From Pedobacter sp. MC2016-24 (lineage in GTDB: Bacteria; Bacteroidota; Bacteroidia; Sphingobacteriales; Sphingobacteriaceae): a stretch of 64,000 nucleotides of DNA. Under the pieces are notes generated by a model that saw nothing but the letters and a program-made list of their open reading frames with translations, was not told the origin of the DNA and did no database searches. Shown here in pieces: positions 38,257-47,703 of this stretch. A program made the position numbers and the translations under genes. Every line of letters begins with the position of its first letter. Position 1 is the first letter of the stretch. Where the stretch lies: positions 589,737-653,736 of the forward strand of contig NZ_JADFBX010000002.1 in NCBI RefSeq assembly GCF_015223055.1, written 5' to 3'.

Positions 38257-41200
38257 TTATTTAAAAGTGAACTTAACCCCCAGGTTGTATATCCTGGCAG
38301 AGGGGTAATAACTGTTGTCTACCCCCATTCCTGTTCCAATCGCACTGCTGGACCAATTGCCCTGAGGATCGAAACCTGGGTATTTGGTGAGCGTGAAAAG
38401 ATTGGTAGCCTGGAAAGTCAGGTTAATACCCTGGATCAGGTTGTTCTTGAAAATATGATCGGGAATGCGGTAACTGATGTTCAGGGCATTTAGGCGGATA
38501 TAGGATGCATCATACAAAAAGAAATCAGAAAATGTACCGTTGTCTCCGTCACCGTAATGGGTCATTCGTGGGATACTGGCCTCATAGGGGCTAAGTAAGG
38601 TGGCGCTTTGTCCTGCAATCAGGTTACTGTGGTTGTAATTGCCGACATAGCCTACATCATCCAGAGGCATTTTCCACAACCTTGTATTTCCATAAGAATA
38701 GGTAAAGGTGGTATTGATCATGAAGTTTTTGTAATAAAGGCTCATTCCAAAACCACCATAAATTTTTGGATCGGCACTACCGAGCTTCACCTTATCGTCA
38801 TTGTTAATTACACCATCACCATTCTGATCGATGAAATAAAGATCACCGACGTTTTCAGTAGCTGTCCGGTAGTACACTTTCGCACCCGTAGCAGGATTTG
38901 TTTTTTGCAGGGCAATGATTTCTTCTGGTGTTACAAATAACCGCCTTGCAGTTTGAAAACCAAACCATTCGCCAGTTCGTTGTCCCTCTTTAACCGTCAT
39001 AAACGGCGAATAATCGTCTGGGAAATTGAGCTGTTTGGTAATTCCGTTGATTTTTAAAATCTTGTTCACGTTATTTGATGCATTGAAATCAACAGTAAAG
39101 GTGAGGTCATTTTTACGGACTACGTCTACTCTGATGTCGAATTCGACACCTCTGTTTTTCAAGGAAGCAACGTTTGCACTGATGTTGCTAAGTGAAGAAC
39201 TTGGAGGCAGTGGCAGGTTATAGATCAGGTGATCGGTGTTTTTTTGATAAAGTCCGAAACTACCCCTGATCCTGTCATCCCATAGGCCGAAATCAATTCC
39301 CGCATCTTTCATTAAAGTCTGTTCCCATTGCAGTCCATAGTTGCCAATAGAACTGGGCGCAATGGCCGGATTTTCATTGTATCGGGAAGAACCAACGCGG
39401 GTGATCCAGTCGTAATTTCCAAGATTCTGTGATCCTGCTTTACCAATGGATGCCCTGATTTTGATATAATTGACGATCTTTTTTAGTTTCTTCCCTTGCA
39501 TGAAGTCTTCTTCAGAAAGCAGCCAGGCGATAGCTCCCGAAGGAAAAGTACCCCAACGTTTGTCGGGTCCGAAACGTGATGAACCGTCTTTCCTAATGGT
39601 ACCGGAAATGATGTATCTGTTGTTGTATTTGTAATGGGCACGTGCAAATTCAGAGATCAATGCATTTTCTGAAAATGTTTCTCCCAGCGCACCACGGGTA
39701 GCACCTGATGAAAAGTCATTTAGGATATCGTCATCAGGAAAATTGGTAGCGTTCATGCTATACGTTAAAGCATTGTTTTTTTCCATGGAGTAGCCAACAA
39801 GGGCAGTAATGTCGTGCTTACCAAAGTTTTTTGCATATGTGAGTGTGTTTTCCCATACATTGGTCTGGATTTTCGGGTTGCTCCAGGTCCGGCTTCCTGT
39901 GGTGTTAAATGTGCTGCCCTTACGTTTGTAAGTCAGGCTTTGTGAATTGTTGTAATTGGCAGTATAAGCGGTTTTGAGAACCAGGCCCTGTATGATGGCA
40001 TATTCCAGATAACCTGTGCCATTGAAAATCTGTCCATTTGCTGTTTGTGTATTTAACAGGGTTGTGTAAGGATTTTCCGTATAAGCATCTCTGGTAAAGA
40101 GTGAACCGTCAGGATTGTATACGGGAATATCGGGACGGATTTGCTTCAATACTGTTAGCATGTAATCCTTGTCATCCGTTTTGCGTGAAGATCCGCTCAG
40201 ATTGAGTCCGAATTTTAAACTTTTGCGGATATTGGCTTCCAGATTCACCCTTCCTCCATATACTTTACTACTACCTGTTTTAACAATGCCCTGGTTATTG
40301 GTATTGTTTAAAGACACATAGTAGGCGATGTTTTCCGTGCCACCCCTCAAAGAAATATCATGTTGTTGGGTTAATGGGTTTTGGGTCATTTCTTTCAGCC
40401 AGTTGGTATTACCTTCATAATAGGCTCCAGGCAGTATTTTAAAAGAATTGCGGTTAATTTCACTGGTATTGAGTTTGAAAAACGCCTGCTCATCCAGGTA
40501 GAGACGGGTAAAATAGTCGAAAGTACCTGCTCTGTAGGCTTCCTCTCTGGCCGCAGCATCTGCAAACCGGATGTATTCTGGTGCCTCCATGTATTTGTAG
40601 CCGTTAAAATCCTGTTGCATATAACCTAACCGACTGGAGATTTCGATGGTCGGCTTTTGTCCGATTACCCCTCTTTTTGTCGTTACAATGACTACACCAT
40701 TGGCCGCACGGGAGCCATATAATGCGGTAGCAGAAGCGTCTTTCAGGATGTCGACACTTTCTACGTCGTTCAGGTTCAGGTTGTACAGGGAATTCTGGAT
40801 GTTGCCTGTGGTTGATGTGGAGTAGTCCGGAACCCCATCAATTACCCATAGTGGCTGGTTATTGCCAGATAATGAGGAAGCGCCGCGGATAATTACACTA
40901 ATAGGCGAGGTAGGGGAAGCCGATTGGATCGCAACATTTACTCCGGAAGCCTTACCCTGAAGTAGACTTTGGATGGTTGCGCCCATTGGCGAATTTTTGA
41001 TGTCTTTTTCTCCCAGTCGACTTACAGAGCCGGTGATGTCTTTAACTTTGGCTGTACCATAGGCTGTTACAACCAGTTGATCCAGACTTGGAATATCCTG
41101 TTCCAGCGAAATGCTGAAAACAGTTTTTGAACCGATTTTTATTTCCCGGGTTTTATAGCCAACAAAAGAGTAAATGAGGGTTGCATTTTCTCTGACATTT

Positions 41201-41718
41201 CGCAAGATGAACTCTCCATTGTCACGGCTAAAGCTGCGGTTGTTTGTTCCTTTTTCAGTTATGGTCACACCAGCCAGGGCGTTTCCTTTTTCATCCACTA
41301 CTTTTCCTCTGATGTCAGTGGCATAGATCAGCTCTGCAATACGCTCTATGAATGTTCGCGGCTTGTCTTTGATCACGACTGTCATCTCATCCAGCCTGTA
41401 AGTTAAAGGCTGGTTTAAAAAACAGAGATCCAGTGCCTGTTGCAAGCTCACAGCCTTTACATGAATGCTTACTAATTTGGCTTCTTTTAGGGATTTGGCA
41501 TTGACTATAAAATCGTAGCCACTTTGTTTTCTGATCTCGTCTACGATTTTTTCTAATGATACATTGGTTTCACTTAAGGTAATCTTTTGAGCGAAGCCTG
41601 CTGCACTGACTTGTAAGAGGAAGGTGGTGATTATGATGATGGTTAGCTTCATAATACGCCGTATTTGATTTAGTCTGCGCGCACTTGGGCCAGACTTAAA
41701 TAAATGGTGAAATTTCAT
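38257..41718 (-). CDS. SusC/RagA TonB-linked outer membrane receptor with STN domain
   Basis: About 1153 residues. From the ATG at 41718 a long N-terminal extension leads to a signal peptide (KLTIIIITTFLLQVSAAGFAQ), then an STN domain (VSLEKIVDEIRKQSGYDFIV to VVIKDK), a CarboxypepD-reg beta-sandwich (IRGKVVDEKGNALAGVTI), the plug with the TonB-linked SusC phrase SVDILKDASATALYGSRAANGVV, and a barrel ending YNLGVKFTFK. An STN domain implies transduction to a FecR/sigma pair; both genes lie directly upstream on the same strand. The plug ATG-to-barrel frame is intact. Confidence 0.96.
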   Translation of the reverse strand: MKFHHLFKSGPSARRLNQIRRIMKLTIIIITTFLLQVSAAGFAQKITLSETNVSLEKIVDEIRKQSGYDFIVNAKSLKEAKLVSIHVKAVSLQQALDLCFLNQPLTYRLDEMTVVIKDKPRTFIERIAELIYATDIRGKVVDEKGNALAGVTITEKGTNNRSFSRDNGEFILRNVRENATLIYSFVGYKTREIKIGSKTVFSISLEQDIPSLDQLVVTAYGTAKVKDITGSVSRLGEKDIKNSPMGATIQSLLQGKASGVNVAIQSASPTSPISVIIRGASSLSGNNQPLWVIDGVPDYSTSTTGNIQNSLYNLNLNDVESVDILKDASATALYGSRAANGVVIVTTKRGVIGQKPTIEISSRLGYMQQDFNGYKYMEAPEYIRFADAAAREEAYRAGTFDYFTRLYLDEQAFFKLNTSEINRNSFKILPGAYYEGNTNWLKEMTQNPLTQQHDISLRGGTENIAYYVSLNNTNNQGIVKTGSSKVYGGRVNLEANIRKSLKFGLNLSGSSRKTDDKDYMLTVLKQIRPDIPVYNPDGSLFTRDAYTENPYTTLLNTQTANGQIFNGTGYLEYAIIQGLVLKTAYTANYNNSQSLTYKRKGSTFNTTGSRTWSNPKIQTNVWENTLTYAKNFGKHDITALVGYSMEKNNALTYSMNATNFPDDDILNDFSSGATRGALGETFSENALISEFARAHYKYNNRYIISGTIRKDGSSRFGPDKRWGTFPSGAIAWLLSEEDFMQGKKLKKIVNYIKIRASIGKAGSQNLGNYDWITRVGSSRYNENPAIAPSSIGNYGLQWEQTLMKDAGIDFGLWDDRIRGSFGLYQKNTDHLIYNLPLPPSSSLSNISANVASLKNRGVEFDIRVDVVRKNDLTFTVDFNASNNVNKILKINGITKQLNFPDDYSPFMTVKEGQRTGEWFGFQTARRLFVTPEEIIALQKTNPATGAKVYYRTATENVGDLYFIDQNGDGVINNDDKVKLGSADPKIYGGFGMSLYYKNFMINTTFTYSYGNTRLWKMPLDDVGYVGNYNHSNLIAGQSATLLSPYEASIPRMTHYGDGDNGTFSDFFLYDASYIRLNALNISYRIPDHIFKNNLIQGINLTFQATNLFTLTKYPGFDPQGNWSSSAIGTGMGVDNSYYPSARIYNLGVKFTFK

Positions 41719-41789
41719 ACATTTGTTTGGGTTTTGGGTTGTTGATATTTGTTGTGTCCGCAATAATTTATTGTAACCCAGGCTTTTTT

Positions 41790-41825
41790 CCAGGGACCGG
41801 CTCGAATCGGTACCTGGTTTTTTTT
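41790..41825. other. Hairpin between the ECF sigma and SusC genes
   Basis: CCAGGGACCG (41790-41799) pairs with CGGTACCTGG (41808-41817), one mismatch. The T8 tract follows on the plus strand, opposite to the direction of the genes. On the minus strand a further CCTGG lies just downstream of the hairpin and could pair with the same arm. Purpose is uncertain: antisense terminator or leader structure. Confidence 0.5.
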
Positions 41826-41977
41826 GGATTACAGTTACGTAGTTTTAGGTCATAATTGTGGTTCTCCTTTCTTTTGCTTTTAATATGTACAGTGGTTCCA
41901 ACTACATCCCTTATCAGGGGGTGTATACTAATATGTCGGCACAGAATTAGCCAGGTAGTAGAAGAAAAAAGAGAAAA

Positions 41978-42544
41978 TTAAATAAATAGGAAAAAAATCA
42001 GTTTGTCTAGTTTTAACTTCAATATTTTAATGGAGTTGTTGATCTGTTTTTTAACTGTTTTTTCAGAGATGTTGAATTTTTCAGCGATTTGTTTTTGTGA
42101 TAAAGCGGCTTTTCTGCTGGATTCGAATATCTGCCGCATTTTAGGAGGCAATAAGCCGATTTCTTTTTCAACAAGAGCCGCTAGCTCTTTCTCGCGGATG
42201 TAATTATCTGTCAGGTGTTCCCCTTTGTCAATAAACTCCTGAAAAGATTCTAGATATCCTGCCCTTACTTTTTTATGACTAAAAAGATCAAATACCTTAT
42301 AGCGAATGGCTGAATATAAATAGGAAGAGAGCGTCTTCTTAATCTGGAGATTTGTTTTAGTAAGCAGGGATAAGAATACTTCCTGTACAATGTCATTGGC
42401 ATCTTCATTGTCGTTTGTCAGCTTGAAGGCGTAAACATACAGTAAGCCAACATAACGCTCGTAAATCTCGTTAAATGCATCCTTTTCTCCGGAGCTGAGC
42501 AAACGAAGTAGATCATGATCTGAAAATTTGGTGTAAGCTGACAT
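41978..42544 (-). CDS. ECF RNA polymerase sigma factor (FecI-like)
   Basis: A 188-residue sigma-70 family member. Region 2 reads FNEIYERYVGLLYVYAFKLTNDNEDANDIVQEVFLSLL, and region 4 has the helix-turn-helix ALSQKQIAEKFNISEKTVKKQI. It should direct transcription of the adjacent SusCD operon when its FecR anti-sigma is signalled through the STN domain of SusC. It lies between the fecR gene (upstream) and SusC (downstream), the reverse of the usual sigma-FecR order. Specific promoter motif not determined. Confidence 0.95.
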   Translation of the reverse strand: MSAYTKFSDHDLLRLLSSGEKDAFNEIYERYVGLLYVYAFKLTNDNEDANDIVQEVFLSLLTKTNLQIKKTLSSYLYSAIRYKVFDLFSHKKVRAGYLESFQEFIDKGEHLTDNYIREKELAALVEKEIGLLPPKMRQIFESSRKAALSQKQIAEKFNISEKTVKKQINNSIKILKLKLDKLIFFLFI

Positions 42545-42635
42545 GGCGTTATCCCCAAGGCGAATATAACAATTAATTACAAAGTATTAATTTTTGGTGA
42601 TTACATACCTATGCAGACAAATGCACCAGAACGTA

Positions 42636-43805
42636 TTAGTTGACGATTATGATTTTTTTGCCCTCAACTTTGAAATGAACATTGCCGGTTTCTTCTATTA
42701 ATTTAAGCACGCTGGATATATTCTTGGTACGGGATACTACACCAACCAGAGATAGATTGGAAGGATTTCCCTCAAATGTAATGTCTACATCGTACCATCT
42801 GGACAGTTTACGGGCAATACTTTCTATTTTTTCATTTTTGAAAATAAAAAGGTCATTTTTCCAGGCCATTTCGCTCTCAAGATCTACTGACGATACTACT
42901 GGGGCAGCCTGGGTGGCATTAACTTGCGCTTGTTCTCCCGGTTTTAAGATTTTAAAATTGCCCGTTGAGCTTTGCCGTACTTTAACAGCGCCCTCTAATA
43001 AAGTTGTTTTTGTACTGCGCTCATCTGCATAACTGTTGATGTTAAAATGAGTTCCCAATACCTCAACTTCCTGATTGGCTGTCACTACAACAAAAGGTTT
43101 ATGGTTTTTGGTAACCTCAAAATAAGCTTCTCCTGTCAGTTCTACCTTTCGTTTTGAATCATTAAAAGTCATTGGATAGGTTAACGAAGATTGCGCGTTT
43201 AGCCAGACGGTTGTTCCATCAGGTAAAATGATTTGATATTTTCCACCCCGCGGGGTAGCGATGGTATTCAGGAGTTGTTGTTTGCCTACAGCTTCAGAAT
43301 TTGCTGAAACGTGATCGTCAACGCTATAAATGATCTGTCCATCTTCAGTTTTTGTAATTGTGATCTGCGCTTGCTGACTAATTTTTCCATTGATTGCATC
43401 TGTTAAAGAAATTTTAGTTCCATCGGCCAGGGTAAGAATAGCTTTGTTTCCGCCAGGAATAAAATCTTTACCTGTTTTTGCAAGTTGATCGGAAATTGAC
43501 GGATGTTTTGTTAGTTTTTTAGTTAAGAACAATAACCCTATTGACAGGACAATAAATAAAATTGCTGCAGACGTATAGCGGTAAATTTTACTTTTTGTTT
43601 GATTTGCTCTTTTTTGCAGCTCAACTTTAGCTGTGATGGAATTCCATATGGTTTGAGAGGCTTCCGCTATCTGTTCTTTACCAGGCTCAGAAGTGCTTTT
43701 TTCTAAATTATTAAGATGCCAGCTTTCTACAATTGCCTGTTCCTCTCCGGTACAGCTTCCTTGAAGGTATTTTTCTAATAGCTCTTTAGCAATATGTTTG
43801 GTCAT
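42636..43805 (-). CDS. FecR-family anti-sigma factor
   Basis: About 389 residues from the ATG at 43805 (MTKHIAKELLEKYLQGSCTGEE), chosen because this is the standard FecR N-terminus. A cytoplasmic region of about 85 residues with a conserved Trp (VESWHLNN) is followed by one membrane helix (YTSAAILFIVLSIGLLFL), the FecR domain (GGKYQIILPDGTTVWLNAQSSLTYP; GEAYFEVTKNHKPFVV) and a DUF4974 domain. It should hold the ECF sigma factor encoded just downstream and receive signal from the STN domain of SusC in the periplasm. Confidence 0.93.
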   Translation of the reverse strand: MTKHIAKELLEKYLQGSCTGEEQAIVESWHLNNLEKSTSEPGKEQIAEASQTIWNSITAKVELQKRANQTKSKIYRYTSAAILFIVLSIGLLFLTKKLTKHPSISDQLAKTGKDFIPGGNKAILTLADGTKISLTDAINGKISQQAQITITKTEDGQIIYSVDDHVSANSEAVGKQQLLNTIATPRGGKYQIILPDGTTVWLNAQSSLTYPMTFNDSKRKVELTGEAYFEVTKNHKPFVVVTANQEVEVLGTHFNINSYADERSTKTTLLEGAVKVRQSSTGNFKILKPGEQAQVNATQAAPVVSSVDLESEMAWKNDLFIFKNEKIESIARKLSRWYDVDITFEGNPSNLSLVGVVSRTKNISSVLKLIEETGNVHFKVEGKKIIIVN

Positions 43806-43957
43806 AAATATTTTAAACGCGTCAGACTTGTTTACTAATAAGTCGGCTGAATAGGGCTCAGGTAGTAGTAAAATATAAAGATATTTTATCAATGTCAAAT
43901 TATTTCGATCTGTGCTGGCACTAAGCTGGGATTTATGGAAGAAATAAGTTCGCTTTC

Positions 43958-43989
43958 TTTGAAATATTAAAATAATGGCATTACCTTTG
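43958..43989 (+). promoter_or_regulatory. Promoter of the Rrf2-type regulator gene
   Basis: TTTG at 43958-43961 and TACCTTTG at 43982-43989, spaced by 20 bp, closely match the Bacteroidota promoter. It ends just before the operator at 43992. Confidence 0.7.
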
Positions 43990-43991
43990 TA

Positions 43992-44012
43992 CTGTAATAA
44001 AAATAATTACAG
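43992..44012 (+). promoter_or_regulatory. Operator CTGTAAT-N7-ATTACAG before the Rrf2 gene
   Basis: A perfect 7-7-7 inverted repeat overlapping the predicted transcription start and ending one base before the ATG. An almost identical site precedes the next gene, so this is probably the regulator's own binding site. Confidence 0.72.
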
Positions 44013-44013
44013 A

Positions 44014-44424
44014 ATGAACAACGCAAGATTTGCCATATCACTCCACATCCTTACCCTGCTTGATAAAGCAAAGGAAGAACTGTTGTCTTCTGATTATATT
44101 GCAGGGAGTATCAATATCAATCCGGTACTGGTACGTAAAGAACTCAGTAATTTACGGAACCATGGTTTTGTGGCTAGCAAAGAAGGTAAAAATGGAGGGA
44201 GTTATTTGGCTAAACCTGCGCATAGTATCTTATTGTCAGCTGTTTATTTGTCGGTCAGGCAAAATAATCTTTTGGGTACTTCTAAAAACACACCCAATCC
44301 ACATTGTCCGGTAGGTAAGCAGATCAATACTCATTTGAATAATTTATACGAAGCTACAGAGGCGGCCTTGATTAAAGAACTTTCTGGAAAAAGCCTGGCC
44401 GAATTTAGCATGAAATTTGATTGA
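44014..44424 (+). CDS. Rrf2-family transcriptional regulator
   Basis: About 136 residues from the ATG at 44014. The winged helix reads ARFAISLHILTLLD, SDYIAGSININPVLVRKELSNLRNHGFVASKEGKNGGSYLAKPA, the Rrf2 signature; a single cysteine (PHCPVGK) is present rather than the three of IscR, so it is not a Fe-S IscR. The longer frame beginning 39 bases upstream overlaps the operator and is rejected. It lies 81 bp upstream of an NAD(P)H-binding protein gene, a pairing seen with YwnA-like redox regulators. Confidence 0.92.
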   Translation: MNNARFAISLHILTLLDKAKEELLSSDYIAGSININPVLVRKELSNLRNHGFVASKEGKNGGSYLAKPAHSILLSAVYLSVRQNNLLGTSKNTPNPHCPVGKQINTHLNNLYEATEAALIKELSGKSLAEFSMKFD

Positions 44425-44440
44425 TTTTTTTTAGTTAAAA

Positions 44441-44461
44441 CTGTAATAAAATATATTACAA
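44441..44461 (+). promoter_or_regulatory. Second operator CTGTAAT-N7-ATTACAA
   Basis: Same architecture as the site at 43992-44012; the left arm is identical and the right arm differs only in the last base. It lies 45 bp upstream of the NAD(P)H-binding protein start. Confidence 0.7.
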
Positions 44462-44505
44462 TATAAAGGTGTAAACGATTACTATAAATATAAATAAGAA
44501 TAACT

Positions 44506-45156
44506 ATGAAAACAGCACTCATTGGAGCAAGTGGCTTTGTAGGGGCCAGTGTTTTAACAGAATTATTAAACCGTGGCCATGAGGTAACAGCCATAGTAAG
44601 GGATGCAGACAAAATAAAAGTTGAAGATGAAAAGTTAACGGTTAAAACACTAGATGTTTTAGATCAGGAGGCTTTAACTGCCGCTCTAAGTGGAACCGAA
44701 GCCGTGGTAAGTGCTTTTAATGCGGGCTGGACTAATCCAAACCTTTATTCCGATTTTATCGCAGGTTCTGAAGCGATACAAGCGGCAGTTAAGGCTGCTG
44801 ACGTAAAAAGGCTGATTGTGATTGGTGGTGCCGGTAGTTTGGAAATAGAAGGTAAACAACTCGTTGACGGCCCAGATTTTCCAGAAGCTTATAAAGCTGG
44901 CGCGACTGCGGCTCGCGATTATCTGAATGTGATAAAAAAAGAGAAAGATTTAAACTGGACTTTTTTTAGTCCGGCAATTGAAATGCATCCTGGAATTGAG
45001 ACTGGTCGTACAGGAAAGTTCCGTTTGGGAACCGATAGTCCGGTATTTGATGCGGCTGGAAGAAGTTCATTATCGGTACAGGATTTAGCTGTTGCGATTG
45101 TAGACGAATTGGAAAATAATAAATATCCACAACAAAGGTTTACGGCTGGATACTAA
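44506..45156 (+). CDS. NAD(P)H-binding SDR-type oxidoreductase (NmrA/YwnB-like)
   Basis: A 216-residue Rossmann protein. The nucleotide loop is GASGFVG at residues 7-13, AIVRDADK follows strand 2, and SAFNAGW plus LIVIGGAGSLE are typical of the NAD(P)H-binding atypical SDR family. The usual YxxxK pair is not obvious, so it may bind nucleotide without classic SDR catalysis. Its promoter carries the same operator as the Rrf2 gene, so it is probably the regulator's target, likely in redox stress. Confidence 0.9.
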   Translation: MKTALIGASGFVGASVLTELLNRGHEVTAIVRDADKIKVEDEKLTVKTLDVLDQEALTAALSGTEAVVSAFNAGWTNPNLYSDFIAGSEAIQAAVKAADVKRLIVIGGAGSLEIEGKQLVDGPDFPEAYKAGATAARDYLNVIKKEKDLNWTFFSPAIEMHPGIETGRTGKFRLGTDSPVFDAAGRSSLSVQDLAVAIVDELENNKYPQQRFTAGY

Positions 45157-45159
45157 ATA

Positions 45160-45192
45160 AAAAAGGGATTGGTTTTAGCCAATCCCTTTTTG
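45160..45192. terminator. Bidirectional terminator between the NAD(P)H-binding gene and the siderophore receptor
   Basis: AAAAAGGGATTGG (45160-45172) and CCAATCCCTTTTT (45179-45191) form a perfect 13-bp stem with a 6-base loop. It has T or A tracts on both sides, suiting both convergent genes. Confidence 0.9.
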
Positions 45193-45209
45193 CATTTTAA
45201 CTTTAATAA

Positions 45210-47639
45210 TTATTTAAATCTATAGGTTAGTGATACCCTTGCATTTCTTGGCATATCATAAATATAGGTATAGTAAGAAGAAGCTGTAGCGGTCTCAGTA
45301 GCCAGTTTAGTATAAGAACCTTGGGTCAGTAGTCGTCTGTCTAATAAGTTGTTCACTAATACAGAAAGTGAGAACTTGCCTTTTTCATAAGAGGCACCAG
45401 CATCAAAACGTATGTAAGTTGGCAAATCTAAAGGTACTGATGTTGAGCCAGCATGTCTGTCCAATTGAACCTGATAACCGCCAGTTAAACCAAAACCATT
45501 GAGGAACGAATTTTGGTCTTTGAATCTGTAAGATAACCAGCCATTAGTGATGTGTTTTACAGAATTAGGAACAAACCGACCTATAAGTGTTGAATTGGCA
45601 TCTTTGCTTACTCTTGCATCTGTAAGCGCATAATTTAATACGACGTTCAAATCTTTTACGATCTCACCTGCGATATCGATTTCAATACCTTTAGATTTTA
45701 CTTCACCTAATTGTATTTGCGCATTTGGATTTAGCTCCAGGTGTGCGGGATCGAGATCAGCTGTAAGCACATTTTTTTTCGTAATTTTATATGCTGCTAC
45801 TGTAGCGTTCCATTTTCCATCAAACAAATCTTTCTTCAAGCCGAATTCAATATTATTCCCTCTGATTGGCTTAAATGCCTCACCGGCATAATTCTGACCA
45901 GCAACAGGTAAAAAGCTTTGGTCATATAAACCATAGGCTGAAAAATCTTTAGCGATAGAATAACTTAACCCCATACGCGGACTGAAAACATTATCAGAAA
46001 TTTGAGTAGCATTAGTTTTTCCAACAGTTACAGCATGTGTAAAACGTCCTGCTAATGTTATACGTAACTTTTCTTCCAATAAACGCAATTCGTCCTGAAG
46101 ATACACGCCTGTATAAGTCTGGTTCGTTGCATATGAATTTCCACCTGACCGTACTTGAATGCTTTTTGATCTGTCAAAAACAGGAATGTTTGCTGCCGGA
46201 ATGCCGTAAACAGGGGTGTAGACATTGAAAATACCATTTGGGCTATCTTTAGTAATCTGTGTTCTGATATCTTGAGGGCCGGCAGTAAAATCTCCCCAGG
46301 TTTTGAGATTACCCATATCGATTCCTCCCATTAGCCTATGAATTACTGGTCCCGTAACAATGTCACCCATAATGCTTAACTGGGCATTTTTATTAATAGC
46401 CAGCTCATCTGCCATATTGTAATATCTGATCATATCGCCATTTTTTGCAAGCGATTTCATCCACATTGAGCCACCTTCAAGACCATATTTCACATAAGCA
46501 ACCTGACCATTGATCTTCCAGTTGTTGTCTAATTTATGGTTAAAATACAGCGTTAAATTATGATCTGATAATTTGAGTGGGTCTAATGCAGGATCGCCCA
46601 TGAAAAAACTAGGCGGTACATCTTTAAATCCTACAGGAGAGAAGCTATAACTTCCAAGTGCCTGAGCAGTTACATGTTGATGGGTATATTCTGCAGTAAT
46701 TAATGTTGCACTGTCAACCTGATAACTGATAACTGGTGCGAAAATATATTTATCGTTGAAATTATATTTATTGAAGCTTCCTTTCGATTGAGCTGCAAGA
46801 TTTAAGCGGTACAATAAACGACCGTCTTTAGATAATTTGCCGTCCAGGTCTACTGCCGCGCGACCTAAATTATAACCTCCACCACTTAATGTTATGGAGC
46901 TACGGTTTTCGCCAGTAGGTTTTTTAGTTACGATATTATAGATACCTCCTGGCTCTCCATTAGCCATCATGAAACCAGAAGGACCTTTTACAAATTCAAC
47001 ACGTTCGATAGTTGCCGCATCATCAGCCAAAGGGCCCCAAGGCATTTTCATGTTCATTCCATTACGGAATGCAGGAATGGTAGTACCACGGGTAGAGATA
47101 TTTGCATATTGCGCATCCCAGTGACCAGTACGGGTAACACCACTCACGTTACGTGTAATTCCGTCTACCATGTCGAATACCATTTGATCGGCAATAAGTT
47201 GGCTAGTCACTACTTTAATGTTTTGTGGAACTTCAATCAATGGTGATTGTAACCTCAAAGAAGGGGATACCTTATCTACCTTAAACTTTTTCTTATTGGC
47301 AGATATCTGCACATTGTCCAGTTGAGATAAGTCTTCTTTTAGTGAAAAATCAGCAATCACAGTCGACTTACCTGTCAAAGTAATTTGTTTTTCTTTTGGG
47401 TACAAACCAACGGCGGATACCACAATGGTATAAGAGCCTGCAGGTACTTTGCGCACGATGTATTCGCCATCCTCATTACTGGTAGCACCTAGCGTCGTGC
47501 CTTTAAGTTTGACAGTGATGCTTTCAGCTACACGGCCATCGGATGTGGTGATCCTGCCTTTAATGGTACCTAAATTTTGAGCGTATAAGTTGGAGCTAAA
47601 TAAGAGAATTAATAAAATGTATAGTATTCTTCTTCGCAT
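45210..47639 (-). CDS. TonB-dependent siderophore receptor
   Basis: An 809-residue receptor with signal peptide (MRRRILYILLILLFSSNLYAQ), a CarboxypepD-reg-like domain (IKGRITTSDGRVAESITVKLKG, residues about 25-110), a plug (SPLIEVPQNIKVVTSQLIADQ; RVEFVKGPSGFMMANGEPGGIYNIVTKKP) and a barrel ending MPRNARVSLTYRFK. The MxxGEPGGIYNIVTKKP block is characteristic of FhuE/FpvA-like siderophore receptors. No siderophore biosynthesis genes are in the window, so it probably imports a foreign ferric siderophore. A Fur-like palindrome lies 65 bp upstream. Confidence 0.95.
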   Translation of the reverse strand: MRRRILYILLILLFSSNLYAQNLGTIKGRITTSDGRVAESITVKLKGTTLGATSNEDGEYIVRKVPAGSYTIVVSAVGLYPKEKQITLTGKSTVIADFSLKEDLSQLDNVQISANKKKFKVDKVSPSLRLQSPLIEVPQNIKVVTSQLIADQMVFDMVDGITRNVSGVTRTGHWDAQYANISTRGTTIPAFRNGMNMKMPWGPLADDAATIERVEFVKGPSGFMMANGEPGGIYNIVTKKPTGENRSSITLSGGGYNLGRAAVDLDGKLSKDGRLLYRLNLAAQSKGSFNKYNFNDKYIFAPVISYQVDSATLITAEYTHQHVTAQALGSYSFSPVGFKDVPPSFFMGDPALDPLKLSDHNLTLYFNHKLDNNWKINGQVAYVKYGLEGGSMWMKSLAKNGDMIRYYNMADELAINKNAQLSIMGDIVTGPVIHRLMGGIDMGNLKTWGDFTAGPQDIRTQITKDSPNGIFNVYTPVYGIPAANIPVFDRSKSIQVRSGGNSYATNQTYTGVYLQDELRLLEEKLRITLAGRFTHAVTVGKTNATQISDNVFSPRMGLSYSIAKDFSAYGLYDQSFLPVAGQNYAGEAFKPIRGNNIEFGLKKDLFDGKWNATVAAYKITKKNVLTADLDPAHLELNPNAQIQLGEVKSKGIEIDIAGEIVKDLNVVLNYALTDARVSKDANSTLIGRFVPNSVKHITNGWLSYRFKDQNSFLNGFGLTGGYQVQLDRHAGSTSVPLDLPTYIRFDAGASYEKGKFSLSVLVNNLLDRRLLTQGSYTKLATETATASSYYTYIYDMPRNARVSLTYRFK

Positions 47640-47703
47640 TGTTTATTTAGATTAATTATAATTTGCGCAAAGTAAAGCAAATGTTGTGTAAAATCCTATT
47701 TAT

